Shown here: positions 53,401-64,000 of the stretch, one piece after another
Numbering within the stretch: position 1 is the stretch's first letter
Layout: every line of letters begins with the position of its first letter
Notes under the pieces: generated by a model
The model's input: the letters and a program-made list of their open reading frames with translations, nothing else
Database searches by the model: none
Told to the model about the DNA's origin: nothing
DNA from: Hymenolepis diminuta
Lineage: Eukaryota; Platyhelminthes; Cestoda; Cyclophyllidea; Hymenolepididae
Assembly: GCA_900708905.1 (NCBI GenBank)
Contig: CAADRB010000013.1
Coordinates: 1,893,003 to 1,957,002 of the forward strand
Reading direction: 5' to 3'
Length of the DNA stretch: 64,000 nucleotides
Position numbers and translations under genes: made by a program

Positions 53401-55865
53401 AAGAATTTTAAATCATTTATTATATAAATAGCATTAGTCTTAGTAAAGTTATTTTTATAATCCGGTGATCCTTCTAAGACTGACAGAATACAGCAGCCTT
53501 TCTTGAGTGAACTGATCGAGAGTTAAGTAGGAATATGTGTAGATAGGACAATTGGGAATGAATGAGCGAGGAAAGGAGGAAGGAGTAAGAAACGAAACTG
53601 GAAGGTAAACAAGGACATTCTAGGTTGTGATGGAGAGACAAAATAAGATTTTCTTTGAGGGACTGACTGATTTTTCCTATATGAGTCATTATGAAATAAG
53701 CAACCAATCAAAAATCATCAACTGGCACGTGTGCGAATCAGAAAGTGTTTCATAAAAGGAGATCAAGCAGACCCATGAGTCGGAGTACGCTGGTTCTAAA
53801 CGTCCACTTTATGAATTATGAGACTTCTATGTAGATTATTACCCCGGTTAATTGTACAAGCCAGTCGTCAGCTTTCACATCTTTCTAATTTTAATTGTTA
53901 CATATGACATGTCCTGACTTGAACTATTTCTTTTACTGGCGCCAAATAATTTGCCTAGCAACACTTTCTACCAACCCCCTTATAATTTTTAATAAATTTG
54001 TATTGGCAGATTTCGGCTATATTTAGTCTAAATCCTTTCCTTCTTTGCCGAAAATGTTAAATTCCATTCTTTCAATATTTAAATTTCGTTCTTATATTTT
54101 AATTTTTATTAATAGCAAAATATTTTCAAACGAGTTTTAAAAATAAATGTAGAAAAAAAAAGTGAATCGATTCATCGCTAAGTTCAAATAACTGGTTTAT
54201 ATAAAGGTAAAATTTGTTTGATTTCTATTGAAAATAATAATAATTACAATATATTTACAGATTAATACTTGATGATAAATAAAATGTAATTTATTAACGC
54301 TCTTTATCATATGGGAGAGATTCATATTTGATCCGCTTTTAGGACTGCCACTATGCGATCTTTGGATATGCGCAGATGTATTACTATGTACAGCCTCAAC
54401 ACTCCATCTTTGTGCGATTGCAATCGAGCGGGCTTTGGCAGTGAGTAGCCTTGCCTACCTTCGGCATCGATCTGCAAGCTTTATTCTAATCATGGTTGGA
54501 ATATGCTGGATCCTAGCAGCAATGGTTAGTCTTCCTGCACGGTTTCATCCTCGGCGTAATCTTGTAATACCCAAGGTCATTTACGATGGAGTATGCGAAA
54601 TTAATATGGAGGAGGGATACACAATATACTCCAATCTTCTTGCCTTCGACCTTCCAATGATCTTTACTGTATTAATGTATGTGCGGATTTACTTTGCTGC
54701 TCGAAAGCATATCAGAAAGAAGCACTTTTCAAAATATCACTCTAATTATAATATTTCAGCAAAAGAATCGAATAAGAAAATTAGCTTTGTATATCAGCCC
54801 GGAATTGCCACCGATGCTAAAGAAGGTCATCGATATTGTTGCTACTGCTGTGGATACGTAATGGAGACCAAGTTTCACAAAGGCGGTACTATGCTTAAAG
54901 TTGGTTTAACAAGACGTTCAGACTTTCAGTGTTCAAGTTCGTCTGATAAACCAACGCTAACTACAACAACTGAACCACCTGAAACAGTAGTTGCCGCAGC
55001 TGTTACGGCTATGAAAATTGCTGCGACAATGATCAGAACCACGAAAGAACCCGAGTGGGGAAATTATGATTATGAAAGTTCTGGAAGTGAAGAAACCTTC
55101 CATCTAACCACTTTAACCACTGTTAAGAACTCTAATTTTGAAGAGCTTTCTAATGATGAAGATGACAAAGGAATTAAAATTCAAACACTGACGTATGATA
55201 TTATTAAGAATTTTCATAAAAAGAGGGATCAAAATGTAAATACATTAAACCCAGATTCGGCAATGGTCCGAGATACTTCGATATATACTAATCGTTCATC
55301 TCTTCTCTTTGCCGATGAGAATTCTAAACGAAACTCGCTTTCATCTAGTGTGTATTCCAATATGATACATCATTCGGATTCTAGAGAAGTGGAAGGTATA
55401 AACAGAAATGATGATCAACAGCAACAGATAAAAAATTTTGTCCCTCTAAGTCTGTACTATAAAAAGCAGCGCCAGCAGCGTTGGCTCGCACAGGGCAGCG
55501 TGTTAAATAAAAGAGCCAGAGAGGTAATGAAGCATCTGTCAGTCAATGAACCAGATCTGGAAATCAGGCAAGAAGAGGAACGGTATATGCGCGAACGTAT
55601 TGAACAAAAGCGTGAAAGAAAGACAGTGCGAACTCTGGCCATAATAACGGGATGTTTCGTTCTTTGTTGGTTACCTTTCAATATTAATGCCCTACTATCT
55701 CCATTTTTCGGTCGAATACATCCAATTGGTGTATCTTTTTTACTTTGGCTAGGATATTTAAATTCGTTACTTAACCCCATCATCTATACCATATTCTCCA
55801 AGGAGTTCCGTAGTGCCTTTCGACGAATTATATGTCGAGGTCCCCGATTGAATAGCTTTCGTTAA
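44269..55865 (+). CDS. Biogenic-amine-type G protein-coupled receptor (5-HT1-like), three coding exons
   Basis: The join of 44269-44460, 45619-45727 and 54343-55865 is 1824 bases and gives 607 residues plus stop. It is a plasma-membrane class A receptor expected to bind a monoamine and signal through G proteins. Landmarks seen: glycosylation sequon N17-R-T; N50 (1.50); LAVAD with D78 (2.50); C105 and C185 for the extracellular disulphide; amine-binding D112 (3.32); W156 (4.50); S197 (5.42), A201 (5.46), P205 (5.50); E525 (6.30); CWLPF around W543; W569 and Y572; NPIIY at 578-582; and a helix-8 Cys at 598. A201 and YTIYS in TM5 favour the 5-HT1-like group over catecholamine receptors. The third intracellular loop is long (about 300 residues), and the tail is short, as in Gi-coupled amine receptors. 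Oddities: ERA replaces DRY (129-131), Asn replaces F6.52 (547), and the loop holds CCYCC (266-270). Ligand and subtype are inferred. Confidence 0.95.
44461..45618 (+). other. Intron 1 of receptor gene
   Basis: Begins GTAAGC and ends with a T-rich tract and TTTTTTAG. It is AT-rich with no recognisable element inside. Confidence 0.9.
45619..45727 (+). CDS. Receptor coding exon 2 (TM2)
   Basis: The 109-base exon encodes residues 65-100 and the first base of Gly101. It contains VMSNYLILSLAVADLLVA and HEVSKVWWL, that is TM2 with D78 (2.50) and the start of the first extracellular loop. The acceptor is TTTTTTAG and the donor is GGTGAGAC (phase 1). It is too short to stand out as an open frame and was found from the conserved SNY/LAVAD wording between TM1 and TM3. 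Joining to exon 3 completes the expected WWLG-LPLCDLW transition. Confidence 0.93.
46640..47830 (+). pseudogene. Gypsy gag and protease remnants
   Basis: The frame at 47007-47249 reads like the gag region of K02A2.6-type elements: FNARFNCPIF, then a V-N-F-H-C-G-K-F segment that in relatives is V-N-R-x-C-x-x-F. A partial zinc-knuckle-like GHKECVV follows near 47380. Around 47560-47640 the wording NLHMNGNQTYLQRDTTSD corresponds to the start of the aspartic protease. Its catalytic Asp is present, but the following residues are T-T-S instead of the active-site T-G/A-A/S. Frames change several times. No working product is possible. Confidence 0.6.
47950..49170 (+). pseudogene. Gypsy reverse transcriptase and RNase H remnants
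   Basis: Recognisable blocks include a leading substrate-binding part (TMRMCIDYPTGLNAAL near 48090-48137) and TPESRELLIMSTHRGL (from 48240). LPFDFKTASAIFQQI is followed by the catalytic YLDD box in TAYLDDIVFV (about 48380-48410). The connecting region FFLGLINYYNKFLP and LLKKDTKWN comes next, then RNase H starting at VDGSNSGFCAVISH (about 48833-48875), and DCISRH near 49155-49172, matching the D-A-L-S-R end of this region. The YxDD and first RNase H Asp survive, but stops at several points (for example after 48428 and 48734) and frame changes kill the frame. Confidence 0.88.
49180..50230 (+). pseudogene. Gypsy integrase remnant
   Basis: Parts of the zinc-binding region and catalytic core are readable. 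NFAGFV and DLYSKCPGI (from 49628) match the H-x-D-F-A-G / D-x-x-S-K-W-P-E block, with Asn at the first catalytic Asp. IIVTHNAPNA (about 49775-49805) has His at the second Asp. QSNSQAELFV (about 49860-49890) retains the catalytic Glu. Downstream wording to about 50225 is the remaining C-terminal part. Two of three catalytic acids are lost, in addition to frame breaks. Confidence 0.8.
52599..52643. other. Assembly gap (45 N)
   Basis: Undetermined bases within intron 2 of the receptor gene. The true gap length is unknown. No coding exon is missing from the receptor, since exons 2 and 3 join in frame at a normal position. Confidence 1.
54343..55865 (+). CDS. Receptor coding exon 3 (TM3 to C-terminus)
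   Basis: The acceptor is CGCTTTTAG and the TAA stop is at 55863-55865. The exon encodes residues 101-607: TM3 from C105 with D112 and the ERA motif, TM4, an extracellular loop with C185, TM5 (about 193-218), a third intracellular loop of about 300 residues, TM6 (529-552), TM7 (563-583) and a 25-residue tail. The loop is rich in Thr, Ser, Asn and charged residues, with a TTTTTEPPE stretch, an acidic NDEDDKG segment, a QQQQ run and the CCYCC cluster. Its last part, RERIEQKRERKTVRT, is the basic helical extension of TM6 seen in amine receptors. No intron interrupts TM3 to TM7. Confidence 0.96.
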
Positions 55866-56065
55866 GCTGGTCTTCAAAGTTAAATCTTCTCTGATACATT
55901 CTGAACAAACAGCCTTCTTATTCTCACCAAGATGTGTTCAATATATGCAAATCCCTGTCTTCTTTTATAATCCACAACCCCATATCCCAAGAACTATGCC
56001 GTATTTGGTAAATCTTGAGCTCTCTGATTATTTTATCAATAAAATTATGTAAAAATGGAGAAATA
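55866..56065 (+). other. Receptor 3' untranslated region
   Basis: This AT-rich stretch follows the stop codon and ends shortly after the AATAAA at 56038-56043. The exact cleavage site is not visible. Confidence 0.5.
56038..56043 (+). terminator. Polyadenylation signal of receptor gene
   Basis: AATAAA about 173 bases after the receptor stop codon, the first such hexamer downstream. Given the AT-rich context, chance occurrence is possible. Confidence 0.5.
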
Positions 56066-57178
56066 TTTCTTCTCCTGAAGAATACCCATTAATCAGGCCA
56101 AAATATCAAGTGATATAATTAATGAGCCTTAGCTTTTCAAAAGGAATTATAAAGGAAAGAGGGAGGAATTAGAGGAAGCACCTATTAAAGAGTGGATTCC
56201 TGACATTTTCATAAAAATAAGCTATTTTTTATATAAGTTTTATTAATTTTTCTTGTTAATGGACAAGAAGAACATAAGTTAGATAGCAGTAATTTGTTTT
56301 AAAGGTCTAGGCTTTATTAAGTTTAAATACAAAAACCTTGCAACTTACGAGAATGCTTTTCATTAATAGTGAAAAATAACGGGGTTTTTCGTAAAGGGGT
56401 TTAACTTTTGACACTAAAGTCACTACTGAAAGTCGTATCCATTTAGAATTGTTGATTACGGAACTTTTAATATGGTATTAATCTCAAAATATCAGTGAGT
56501 ATTTGGACAATTAGTGAGACACTGAGAGGTGTTAGCCTATCCAGTCCACTATTTAGATTTTTATATGGCGATTTAGTTGGGCGCCCAATTTATTTAAACA
56601 ATTGTAGAACTTGGGTTATGTATTAACATATGCTTTAGGGGTCAGAATTATTGGAAGTTTTAAAATAAAATATTCAGAGAATCCTGAGGAAAGTAGAAAA
56701 GAAATTTCTGTTGAAATGAAGCCAGTAGAGCTGGGGAATAGGCAAGATCGGGAGGACATTGTAGAAGCATGGGAGCCGATTGATGAGCTTACTGAAATCA
56801 TTTAAAGTAGGAGTTTTGAAGGTTTCAGGATACGCAGTTGAGTGTAAATGCAGTGTACAAACCGTTAATTAATGCTAACTTCACAGTCCAGACAGTCAAG
56901 TATCTCAAGTCATTATTGTTTTAAATGTACAAACCCTTTGATCAAATTGACCGCGACTGAGTGCTGAGACAAAGAGGATATTAAAATTATACGCATTATG
57001 CCCCAAACAAGATTCTTCTAACTGCTGGAATGCTAAGACGTCCAGTTTCTGCATCAATGGTCCATGTGCTCAAAAGCCATCATTGGACTAGTTGATTGAG
57101 ACCTAAAAGAGAGGTGCTAATGCAGAAATTTAGTTAATTTTAAACACTTTATTTACACAACAATGAATTGTTACTGGT
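56066..57178. other. Non-coding stretch
   Basis: No recognisable gene. A 64-codon frame at 56611-56805 (+) has no ATG start and no domain. Its mirror frame on the other strand is also open, so it is not called. Confidence 0.45.
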
Positions 57179-57353
57179 ATATGCCGGTCACATCACCGCC
57201 AGACCGACAATAATTTTTTTTCCCACACTGAGAGTCAAGCTCTTTGGCACGTCGCGCGCCGGCATATTGATAAGGAGGGAGGACGACTTTGAGAACACCA
57301 GCGGAAATCGCTCATCCCAGGGCAAGGCAGCAAGCAAGCGTTGTTAGTTGACA
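57179..57353. other. GC-rich patch bounded by an inverted repeat; possible solo LTR on - strand
   Basis: A sharply GC-richer segment contains ATATGCCGG (57179-57187) and its exact reverse complement CCGGCATAT (57259-57267) about 70 bases apart. Read on the - strand, the patch is followed by GTGTAAATAAAG (57154-57143), a good polyadenylation signal context. Its upstream limit could be TGTCAACTAAC from 57353. That would fit a solo LTR. No convincing target duplication or second LTR was seen, so a promoter or structured RNA is also possible. Confidence 0.25.
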
Positions 57354-60300
57354 TTTTATCACAATAATTAAACGATCCTTCATCAATTAATTGCAAATGG
57401 ATTTATTCACCGAATAAAATAGGTACGTTAAAATGGATTGACAAACTTTTGCTAATTAATTTTGGCCAAATGCATTTCTTCTCAGAAAAAAAATATGGAA
57501 TTAGATATTATTTGGTTTTTATTATTTGTTAATAGTTAAATAAAATGTCCAGTTATGTAATTTCAAATCTTGTAACATATCTTGGATTGCATTAATAATT
57601 ACCGAAGTCGAATTCAAAATAGAGATACTTTTATTGAAACATATTTCATATTTGAAGTGAAATCTTTGCTCAACAGTTTGGCCACTAAACTCTCCTGTTT
57701 ATTCAAAAGTCCAAGACTGGGTCTCATTGGCTGAAAAGTCAGATTTTTAGCCAAATGCTTCTTTTGCATCTACCTCAATCTGTCTTCCTTGTGTCTTCTA
57801 AATAGTTCTTTATGGAATCTAATTTCGCAAATGTGGCTGAGTTTTTAGAATTTACGGATTTAAAAGCTTTCTCAAATGTGAGTTTCAAAGCTAATCATTG
57901 AGGAAGAACATTTTTTCCCTTACATTCAATTAAAATTCCTCTTAAGGGTTGAACAGATACGTATGCGCCCATTTCGATTCCCCATTGACTCTTGTCCACT
58001 CTGGTCCCCATGTTCTGATGAGGATATCCTTATCCAACTTCTTCTCTGTGTTTATCTAAGTGCGCAGTAATTTCATTAGATGTAGACTAATCAGCCCTGT
58101 ATGACACAGTATTTCTTATGAGGCATATTTTATAAAATTAAACTAATTTTCTTGTGTAGATGCCTTTCCTCTGAGTGCTCGCTTCGTTCCAAGAACTAAT
58201 ACTTAGACTCACTTTACGGCCTCCAAGAAACGTAATAGTAATCTCGACTTATGCTTCATGGTATCGGAATGTTTATAATACAAGTCTGAAATGTAATGCC
58301 GGTGTAAACGATTGCAGAGCATTTTATATGTATCACAATTAATTTTACTACATTCTCCTCCCTCACGTAGGCTAAGAAAGTCGTATTTTGCTTTGAATTG
58401 ATCCGCGCAGAGTGTATGAAAGCTTTGGGTGTGACAGAGAGGTCACCTGAGCCGGTTGGATCGTGCGAGTAACTCAACTGTTGGGAAAGCACAGACATAT
58501 GAGTCATCATGTGCACCCTCGTGTTTGCAATTCCTCAACAAGTCTATAAGCTAAATTAAAATTTTTAGTTACCTCGATCGAAAATTGTGAAACATTTTGC
58601 TCTGTTTCCATTACTGTCATCCCTTCATGCAAAACAAAATCGCAAAGCCTACTCTATTAGCCTGAAATATTTGCCCTAAACATTTTCAATAAAAGCTTTA
58701 AGAACTTATTGGAATCTAGACGACCAAATTGAATCAAGATGGGTTTCACAATCGCCATATTTTAAGAAAACATATATAAATTATTTAAAATAAATACTTT
58801 AAAAATAATTTTGCTCCATGCATAATGCACTTTTACATTTGTTTCGATTGATTAACGTTCTTTCCTATAAAATGGAAGACGAGTAGCTTTCATTCGGCTG
58901 AAGTGATTCACGTCTCAAATCACATTCAATCACTGTTTTTAATGTTGCAGAGGGAGTTTTTATAACCGGCAATAATGGTATAACCTTATTTGGCAGATAA
59001 AAAGCAAGCAATCTATTAATAGTTTTGCCATTGGTCCTGTTTAATGCTTCTGTTGGTGGCCTTCAAATAGGTCAAGAATATCGAAAATGCTACTTCGTAT
59101 TTTAAAGACTTAATAACTAAGTTAATAAAGAAATATGATTTAACTGCTGTTACATAGTGAAATATATATAATTATATAAAATGTAATGAATAATTTAACC
59201 CCTATCTGAAATTTTAAACCTGTTCTCCAGACAAACCGGATCTAAGGTATACGGACAAGTTGAAGATTTTTTCCGACTTCGTGAAAATACGCTTTTCCCT
59301 TCTAGGCATTTGACGAAATCACTCTTAGTTTTTCAGTTCTCCTCTTTTTACCTGATTTAAGGTGGAAGTGAAGTTAATACAGAATATGACGGGCATTCTA
59401 TACACTATATCCGCTTATCTAGGTATTTCGAGTTACGTAAGTTGACCTCTTGTCTGAAAGAGATCCTTAAGTAGCCCTGCTCTCAGTCTTGAAGTGGAGC
59501 AAGCATGTTTGTTAATAAACCAAGACTGATGGATTCCGAGGCTTCGTTCTGAAATTCATTGTAGCAGGAAAATAACTTTTACGCGCGAAGTCACAGATAG
59601 TTTCGATTTACTAAAGTAACCAATGCTATTATGAGTAGTTGTGCCACTGATTTATGATATCCCCTACAAATTCATTCTCCTCTTAAAGATGCAGATTCTC
59701 ATCACGTTTAATGTAGAGTGATTTCCGCAAACTTCATCCACCCAACTCCCAAAGAGATGGATGATTGAGGAGATTCGGACCGCTCTTACGACTCAGAGAC
59801 CCCAACAAGACAGTGTATTCCGCGAAGTCCAGACGCGGGAATTTGGATACTTAAAAACTATCCGACTTCCCTATGTTTTATTAATTTTCATAGAGTAAAA
59901 ATTCACTTATCAAATTCAGATACATATTTGTGAGACATACATATTTTCAGATATACATGACCAATTTTATTACAAGCAGTATATTTCAGCACCATTTCAT
60001 TAGAAATTTATCTTGGTACACGAACAAAGGCAGAATAAAACTGAATAACTTCTGATTTGAGAGCCAATTGAATAAAGCTTGAAGTAAAATAAATAGATGC
60101 AAAATGAATGTGGTCTGTTCTTGGCCTCAAGATTTGCTACAGACTTAGCTTAAGTAAGGCTAATAGATGCCCGATGGCTAATACCAGATGCTCCGCTTCA
60201 ATATACAGTCAGCTTAGCCCAGAAAATTTAAACCTCGCGGGTCTCAAAGATGTATTGATGGGACAAGTACAATCGACCACCTCACTAGAAAAGCATTCTT

Positions 60301-63300
60301 TGATGCCGCGTTCTTGCAATCCCTCTTTATCATTAGCAGTTGGTCTGTAGAATGAGAATAAATTGAGAAGATAAACAGAATGGGAGTTAATTCAACCATA
60401 AAAAGTCCTATATCGTAAACTTTCTGGATTTTGACATTTAAAGATAGATCTGTTTCGTTAATTTAAACACAAACGTGAATTATTTTCCCTCAAGACATTT
60501 GTCTAATTAAATTAGATATTTATTTATTTATTTACGAAAGATTGTAACTTGGTGTAATCTGACCCTCCACAGTTAAACGTTTAATGAAATTGATGAATTT
60601 ATTTCACAATTATAAACTAGTTATTAGCTAATGCTATTTCACAGTTTGTTTAACCCAAATCAGCACCGTTATCATATCTAACCCCAATTCATTCCGTGTG
60701 AACCCTTCCATCCCAGCCTTAAAGTAGTAATTTAATTGTATCTCACATTTCATACTAATTTAGTGCAGGACGATTCTTTCCTGGATGTTTGAGAGAGTAT
60801 AACATTGTATCCATTGAAATCACCAATGACTTTCTGCTTTCTTTTTTCTACTATAGTGAGGATTGTTGAAAATGGAAAATTATTTTGAGCTCCATTTCAT
60901 ATATAACATCACAGAATTTGACGTGATAGATCCACTGCCGGTACTTGTAAAGTGAATACTTTGTTCTCAGACCTACGCTCCAACTGAAATGAGAAGAACA
61001 ACGATTTCATATAATGGTACAGTTGCGTCCTTAAATAAGGTGTTTCATATAAAGCAAGATCATTTCTGTTGTGTAGGTACAGCCCCATCTGACTCGGATC
61101 TAATTAAATTGATTGAAAGAAGCCTAAATTCGTTCACCTCCAAGATAATTTGCTACTTAAATCGTCTGATCTATTTAAAGAAATAAAAGCCTTTTCACGA
61201 TTGGAAGTCAATCCATAACTGGATATAAGATATATTTGTCGAGACTGTCAAGATTTCACGAGCGGCGCGCACTTGCATGCCCATAAGACTATCTGGGAGA
61301 GGAGGATGAATCATCTTGAGATAAATGGAGACTCTGCGGCTTGGTCATGTGTTCTAGGTTTTTATCAGTATCAAAGTTTATTCTCCTGGCAAATTTACCA
61401 CGATTTGCTTTCAACATAATATTTACTGACGAAAAACAAACCGCTTTTGTAACCAGGATTCCTACATGGCTCCAATCGCCTCAAGGTTTATTTGTACAAG
61501 GAAATTTCCCTTGAGACTTTCGACAGCGCTTATATAGACCTAACCTTTCATGTCAAGAAAGTGAAATAAGTAAGAGAAATTTAGTCAAAGTGTTTGAGTA
61601 TTTGATAAGAATATTTGTATTAACCAATCGCAAGGCAGAGAATTTTTTCCTTTTTTATAGCATGAAGACAGCTGAAAACGATTTTATGGAAAAAAGATAA
61701 TAAATTGAGGTGATTGAAAAGAATATGAGTGCCGAAAGAATCTTATTCAAATTGATTTTTGAATTTTCGCTATGCGGTATTTCTCTTTTGAGAAGGTTAC
61801 ATTCCGAAGGTCAAATTTTATAAGACGTTAGCAAAATTATTAAGTAAAATATTTCCCACATTTACCGACAAATTTCTTAATTATGATTGCAATTTTGATA
61901 TTTCAGTTTGCTTTTGTTTTTTTTTTCTTTTAATTTTTGAAAGGACAGAATGATTTTAAAGGGTATTAAGTAGCTTACAAGGCAATAACGTAGAAGATAT
62001 GATATTTCTGTTTCTATTTTTACCTAACAAGGTCTCAAAAAGAGATAAAATTTTGAATGTTTTCGTGAAAGAAATTATCAATAAAGTGGTTAAGTAGCTT
62101 TTAGCAGAGAAAAGCACTTAGTAAATCTCGTTTATCGCGCTTGTTCATGTCATATAGCCGAAATAACCGACAGACCGATTCCCACCCTAGCAACTCATCC
62201 GAGATCACGAATGGTCCCATGTCAGCCAGGATTTCATTAACTCCTAGCAAACCCCCCAAAATAGGACGAAAAATCGGGTTAGTTTTTATTTTTTCCTATA
62301 TCACAGTAATAATTTCCCTCTTGGCTCAAGACGTAAACTAAATATTATTTTGTATCACAAGGATGAATATAAAATTTGTAAAATAAGTATGATATTTTAA
62401 AGCTCTGCCAACTTTCTTTCAAAGCCAAGATGTTTATCGAAGAGAAACAATTTAAAGTTGGGTGTTCAATCTTGAATCACTACATGAGCACCTTCATATA
62501 AAGTGAGAACGAAAATAGCACATTTCATACCAATTTGTGGATCAGTTAAAGCCACGAATATTTAATTGCATCACAATAGTCATTTATTGTTCCGAATAAG
62601 GCATCATGAATACACTGAATATGTAATTAACACTGTTTTCACACTCGAAGAATTACCAAAAAAATGTTTGAAAATAAATCAGAATATTTCACAACTCACT
62701 AGAATGATTTCGATAAGATGCGTCTCACTCAGCTCTAGAGGTAGAAAGAAGGGTCTAAATGTCACGTTTTGAATGAAAAATTTAATGTCAGTCCAAATTG
62801 TTCCCGGAATATTTCATCATCTACTGACCAACCTATTTCATTTACTGTAGACCCAGCTGTAAGTGGATTCGACCGTAGGTTTATCGTTTAATGATCTAAG
62901 ACCTCTTAAAGTCATCAAACCGTACCTTAGCCGATGACAAAGCCGGAGACTCGACATTGTCAAGGTCTGAGTCAGCCTGACCTAACTAGATAATCTAGAA
63001 TTTAATGATCTCTATTTTTAATGTTGATGATGGAAATGTTATGAACACTTTCTGTGTGTTAATTATATTCACCGTGAAGATAATATTGAAAGACAAAGTT
63101 CGAGTTATGTCCACCATTAAGTTTTATATTATGCGAGATTCAGAAAGTTAATAATATATTACTGCATCGATCTCATTTAGAAATTTAATAAAGAAATTTC
63201 ATAAAAATCACAAAAAGAAAATGTACTTCGATATGTTTTATTGTGAAAGGAGAGCAAAAAATTTCGTTGAGTGGTCAAAAGTGAGTGAAATTTGGGAAGA

Positions 63301-64000
63301 TGATGTGCCGTTCTGTTCTCTGCTTACCAAATTTTAAAGTTACATTTGTAGTTCATAAGAACCTTAAATTTTATTCGGGATAATTATCTTAATTAAGTGA
63401 TCTGGGTTACGATTACGAATTTGTTCATAAAACTATTCCCGATAAAACGCAGTAGGGTTAAAAGTAACGAAACCGGGATGCGACAGAAGTAATCGAGCGA
63501 GGACTACTATATACTGCCCAGATAATTAAAGACGTCTAAATTGTATTGATGTGTAATCGAATAGCGTGGAGATTAATCATAAAACTGATTGAAGATCAAA
63601 AGTGCTTTTGATCAAGGTTCAGTTAAAACCACTTTGAATGTTTGTCCACAACTCTCTGTCGACAATAAATTAAAGGCTCTTCAGAACACTCCCGAACTGA
63701 TGATCTTTGATGTGTAGAACAAGACAAATTAACGATGGACTGTTTACAGTAAATATTGCTTAAGGAAATCTGGCCGCAAAACAACAAAGGAAAAGAAGAA
63801 ACTCTAGTTAAATAAAAAGTGATGCAATAGCCAGATCTTTATTCATAATCTAAAGATGGAAAATACAAAAAGATTTTCAAAAAAATACAGAGTTGTCATC
63901 GCCTGTTTAAATCAGATGCAATACATGTGTTTGTTAAGAAAGATAGTGCGATTTGAAGGTCAAACCCCAGTAAGAAATACTAGGATCCAAAATATCTTTG
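57354..64000. other. Non-coding stretch
   Basis: No gene, RNA or transposon was recognised in the last 6.6 kb. Short open frames (for example 58256-58516 -, 60108-60350 +, 62141-62341 +, 62566-62772 +) have no domains or splice context. A less AT-rich patch near 59690-59870 holds an open frame of about 60 codons on the + strand without recognisable homology. A (TTTA)n run lies at about 60517-60534. Confidence 0.45.
60517..60534. repeat. (TTTA)n microsatellite
   Basis: Four TTTA units. Confidence 0.8.

Larger units (their letters stand above)
45728..54342 (+). other. Intron 2 of receptor gene
   Basis: Begins GTGAGA and ends CGCTTTTAG. At 8615 bases it is by far the larger intron. It contains the dead Ty3/gypsy element in the same orientation as the gene, and the assembly gap. 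Outside these (45728-46600, 50330-52598, 52644-54342) nothing was recognised; a short CT-rich (minus-strand) region near 53520-53710 has open frames without domains. Confidence 0.88.

Noticed and set aside
55457..55783. 108-codon minus-strand frame opposite the receptor
   Set aside because: It is the antisense shadow of the TM6-TM7 coding sequence in exon 3.
1..64000. CRISPR arrays, operons, phage or bacterial defence systems
   Set aside because: The window is eukaryotic: introns, transposon classes and composition rule these out, and no regular repeat-spacer structure was seen.

Overview
The window is nuclear DNA from a multicellular eukaryote, most likely an invertebrate. It is strongly AT-rich, has no bacterial-style operons, and carries one clear spliced gene with GT-AG introns among long non-coding stretches and decayed transposons. 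The transposon types (mariner, another IS630/Tc1/mariner group, K02A2.6-like Ty3/gypsy, an RTE-like LINE) fit a nematode, arthropod or similar animal. I cannot name the species from this sequence.

The one convincing protein-coding gene is on the + strand at 44269-55865. It encodes a biogenic-amine-type rhodopsin-family GPCR of 607 residues in three coding exons (44269-44460, 45619-45727, 54343-55865), separated by introns of 1158 and 8615 bases. All seven membrane segments and most class A landmark residues are present. Alanine at position 5.46 and the TM5 context point to the 5-HT1-like side of the family. The usual DRY motif is replaced by ERA, and F6.52 is replaced by Asn. A TATA-like/inverted CCAAT segment lies upstream (about 44120-44155), with an 8-codon upstream ORF, and a polyadenylation signal lies at 56038-56043.

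Layout: 1-1349 featureless; about 1350-1620 a TATA plus CT-rich segment; 1770-2729 a deleted DDxD-type transposon (copy 1, - strand); 2732-7319 featureless; 7320-7800 a GC-richer promoter-like island; 7801-16200 featureless; about 16200-16700 a second GC-richer island with a canonical TATA box; 17197-17433 an unassigned short ORF; 17846-18801 a mariner with both terminal inverted repeats and TA duplications; 22655-22695 a perfect 17-bp hairpin; 26680-27240 an RTE-like LINE remnant; 30333-31533 a second, longer copy of the DDxD transposon (- strand); 31536-44040 featureless; 44041-56060 the receptor locus, whose second intron holds a dead Ty3/gypsy element (about 46600-50320) and a 45-base assembly gap (52599-52643); 57179-57353 a GC-rich patch with an inverted repeat; the rest featureless.

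Every mobile element seen is inactivated by stops, frameshifts or deletions. I found no rRNA, convincing tRNA, CRISPR array or obvious new multi-gene system. The observations most worth following are the non-canonical signalling and ligand-pocket residues of the receptor, and a shared loss of a catalytic acid in both copies of the DDxD transposon.
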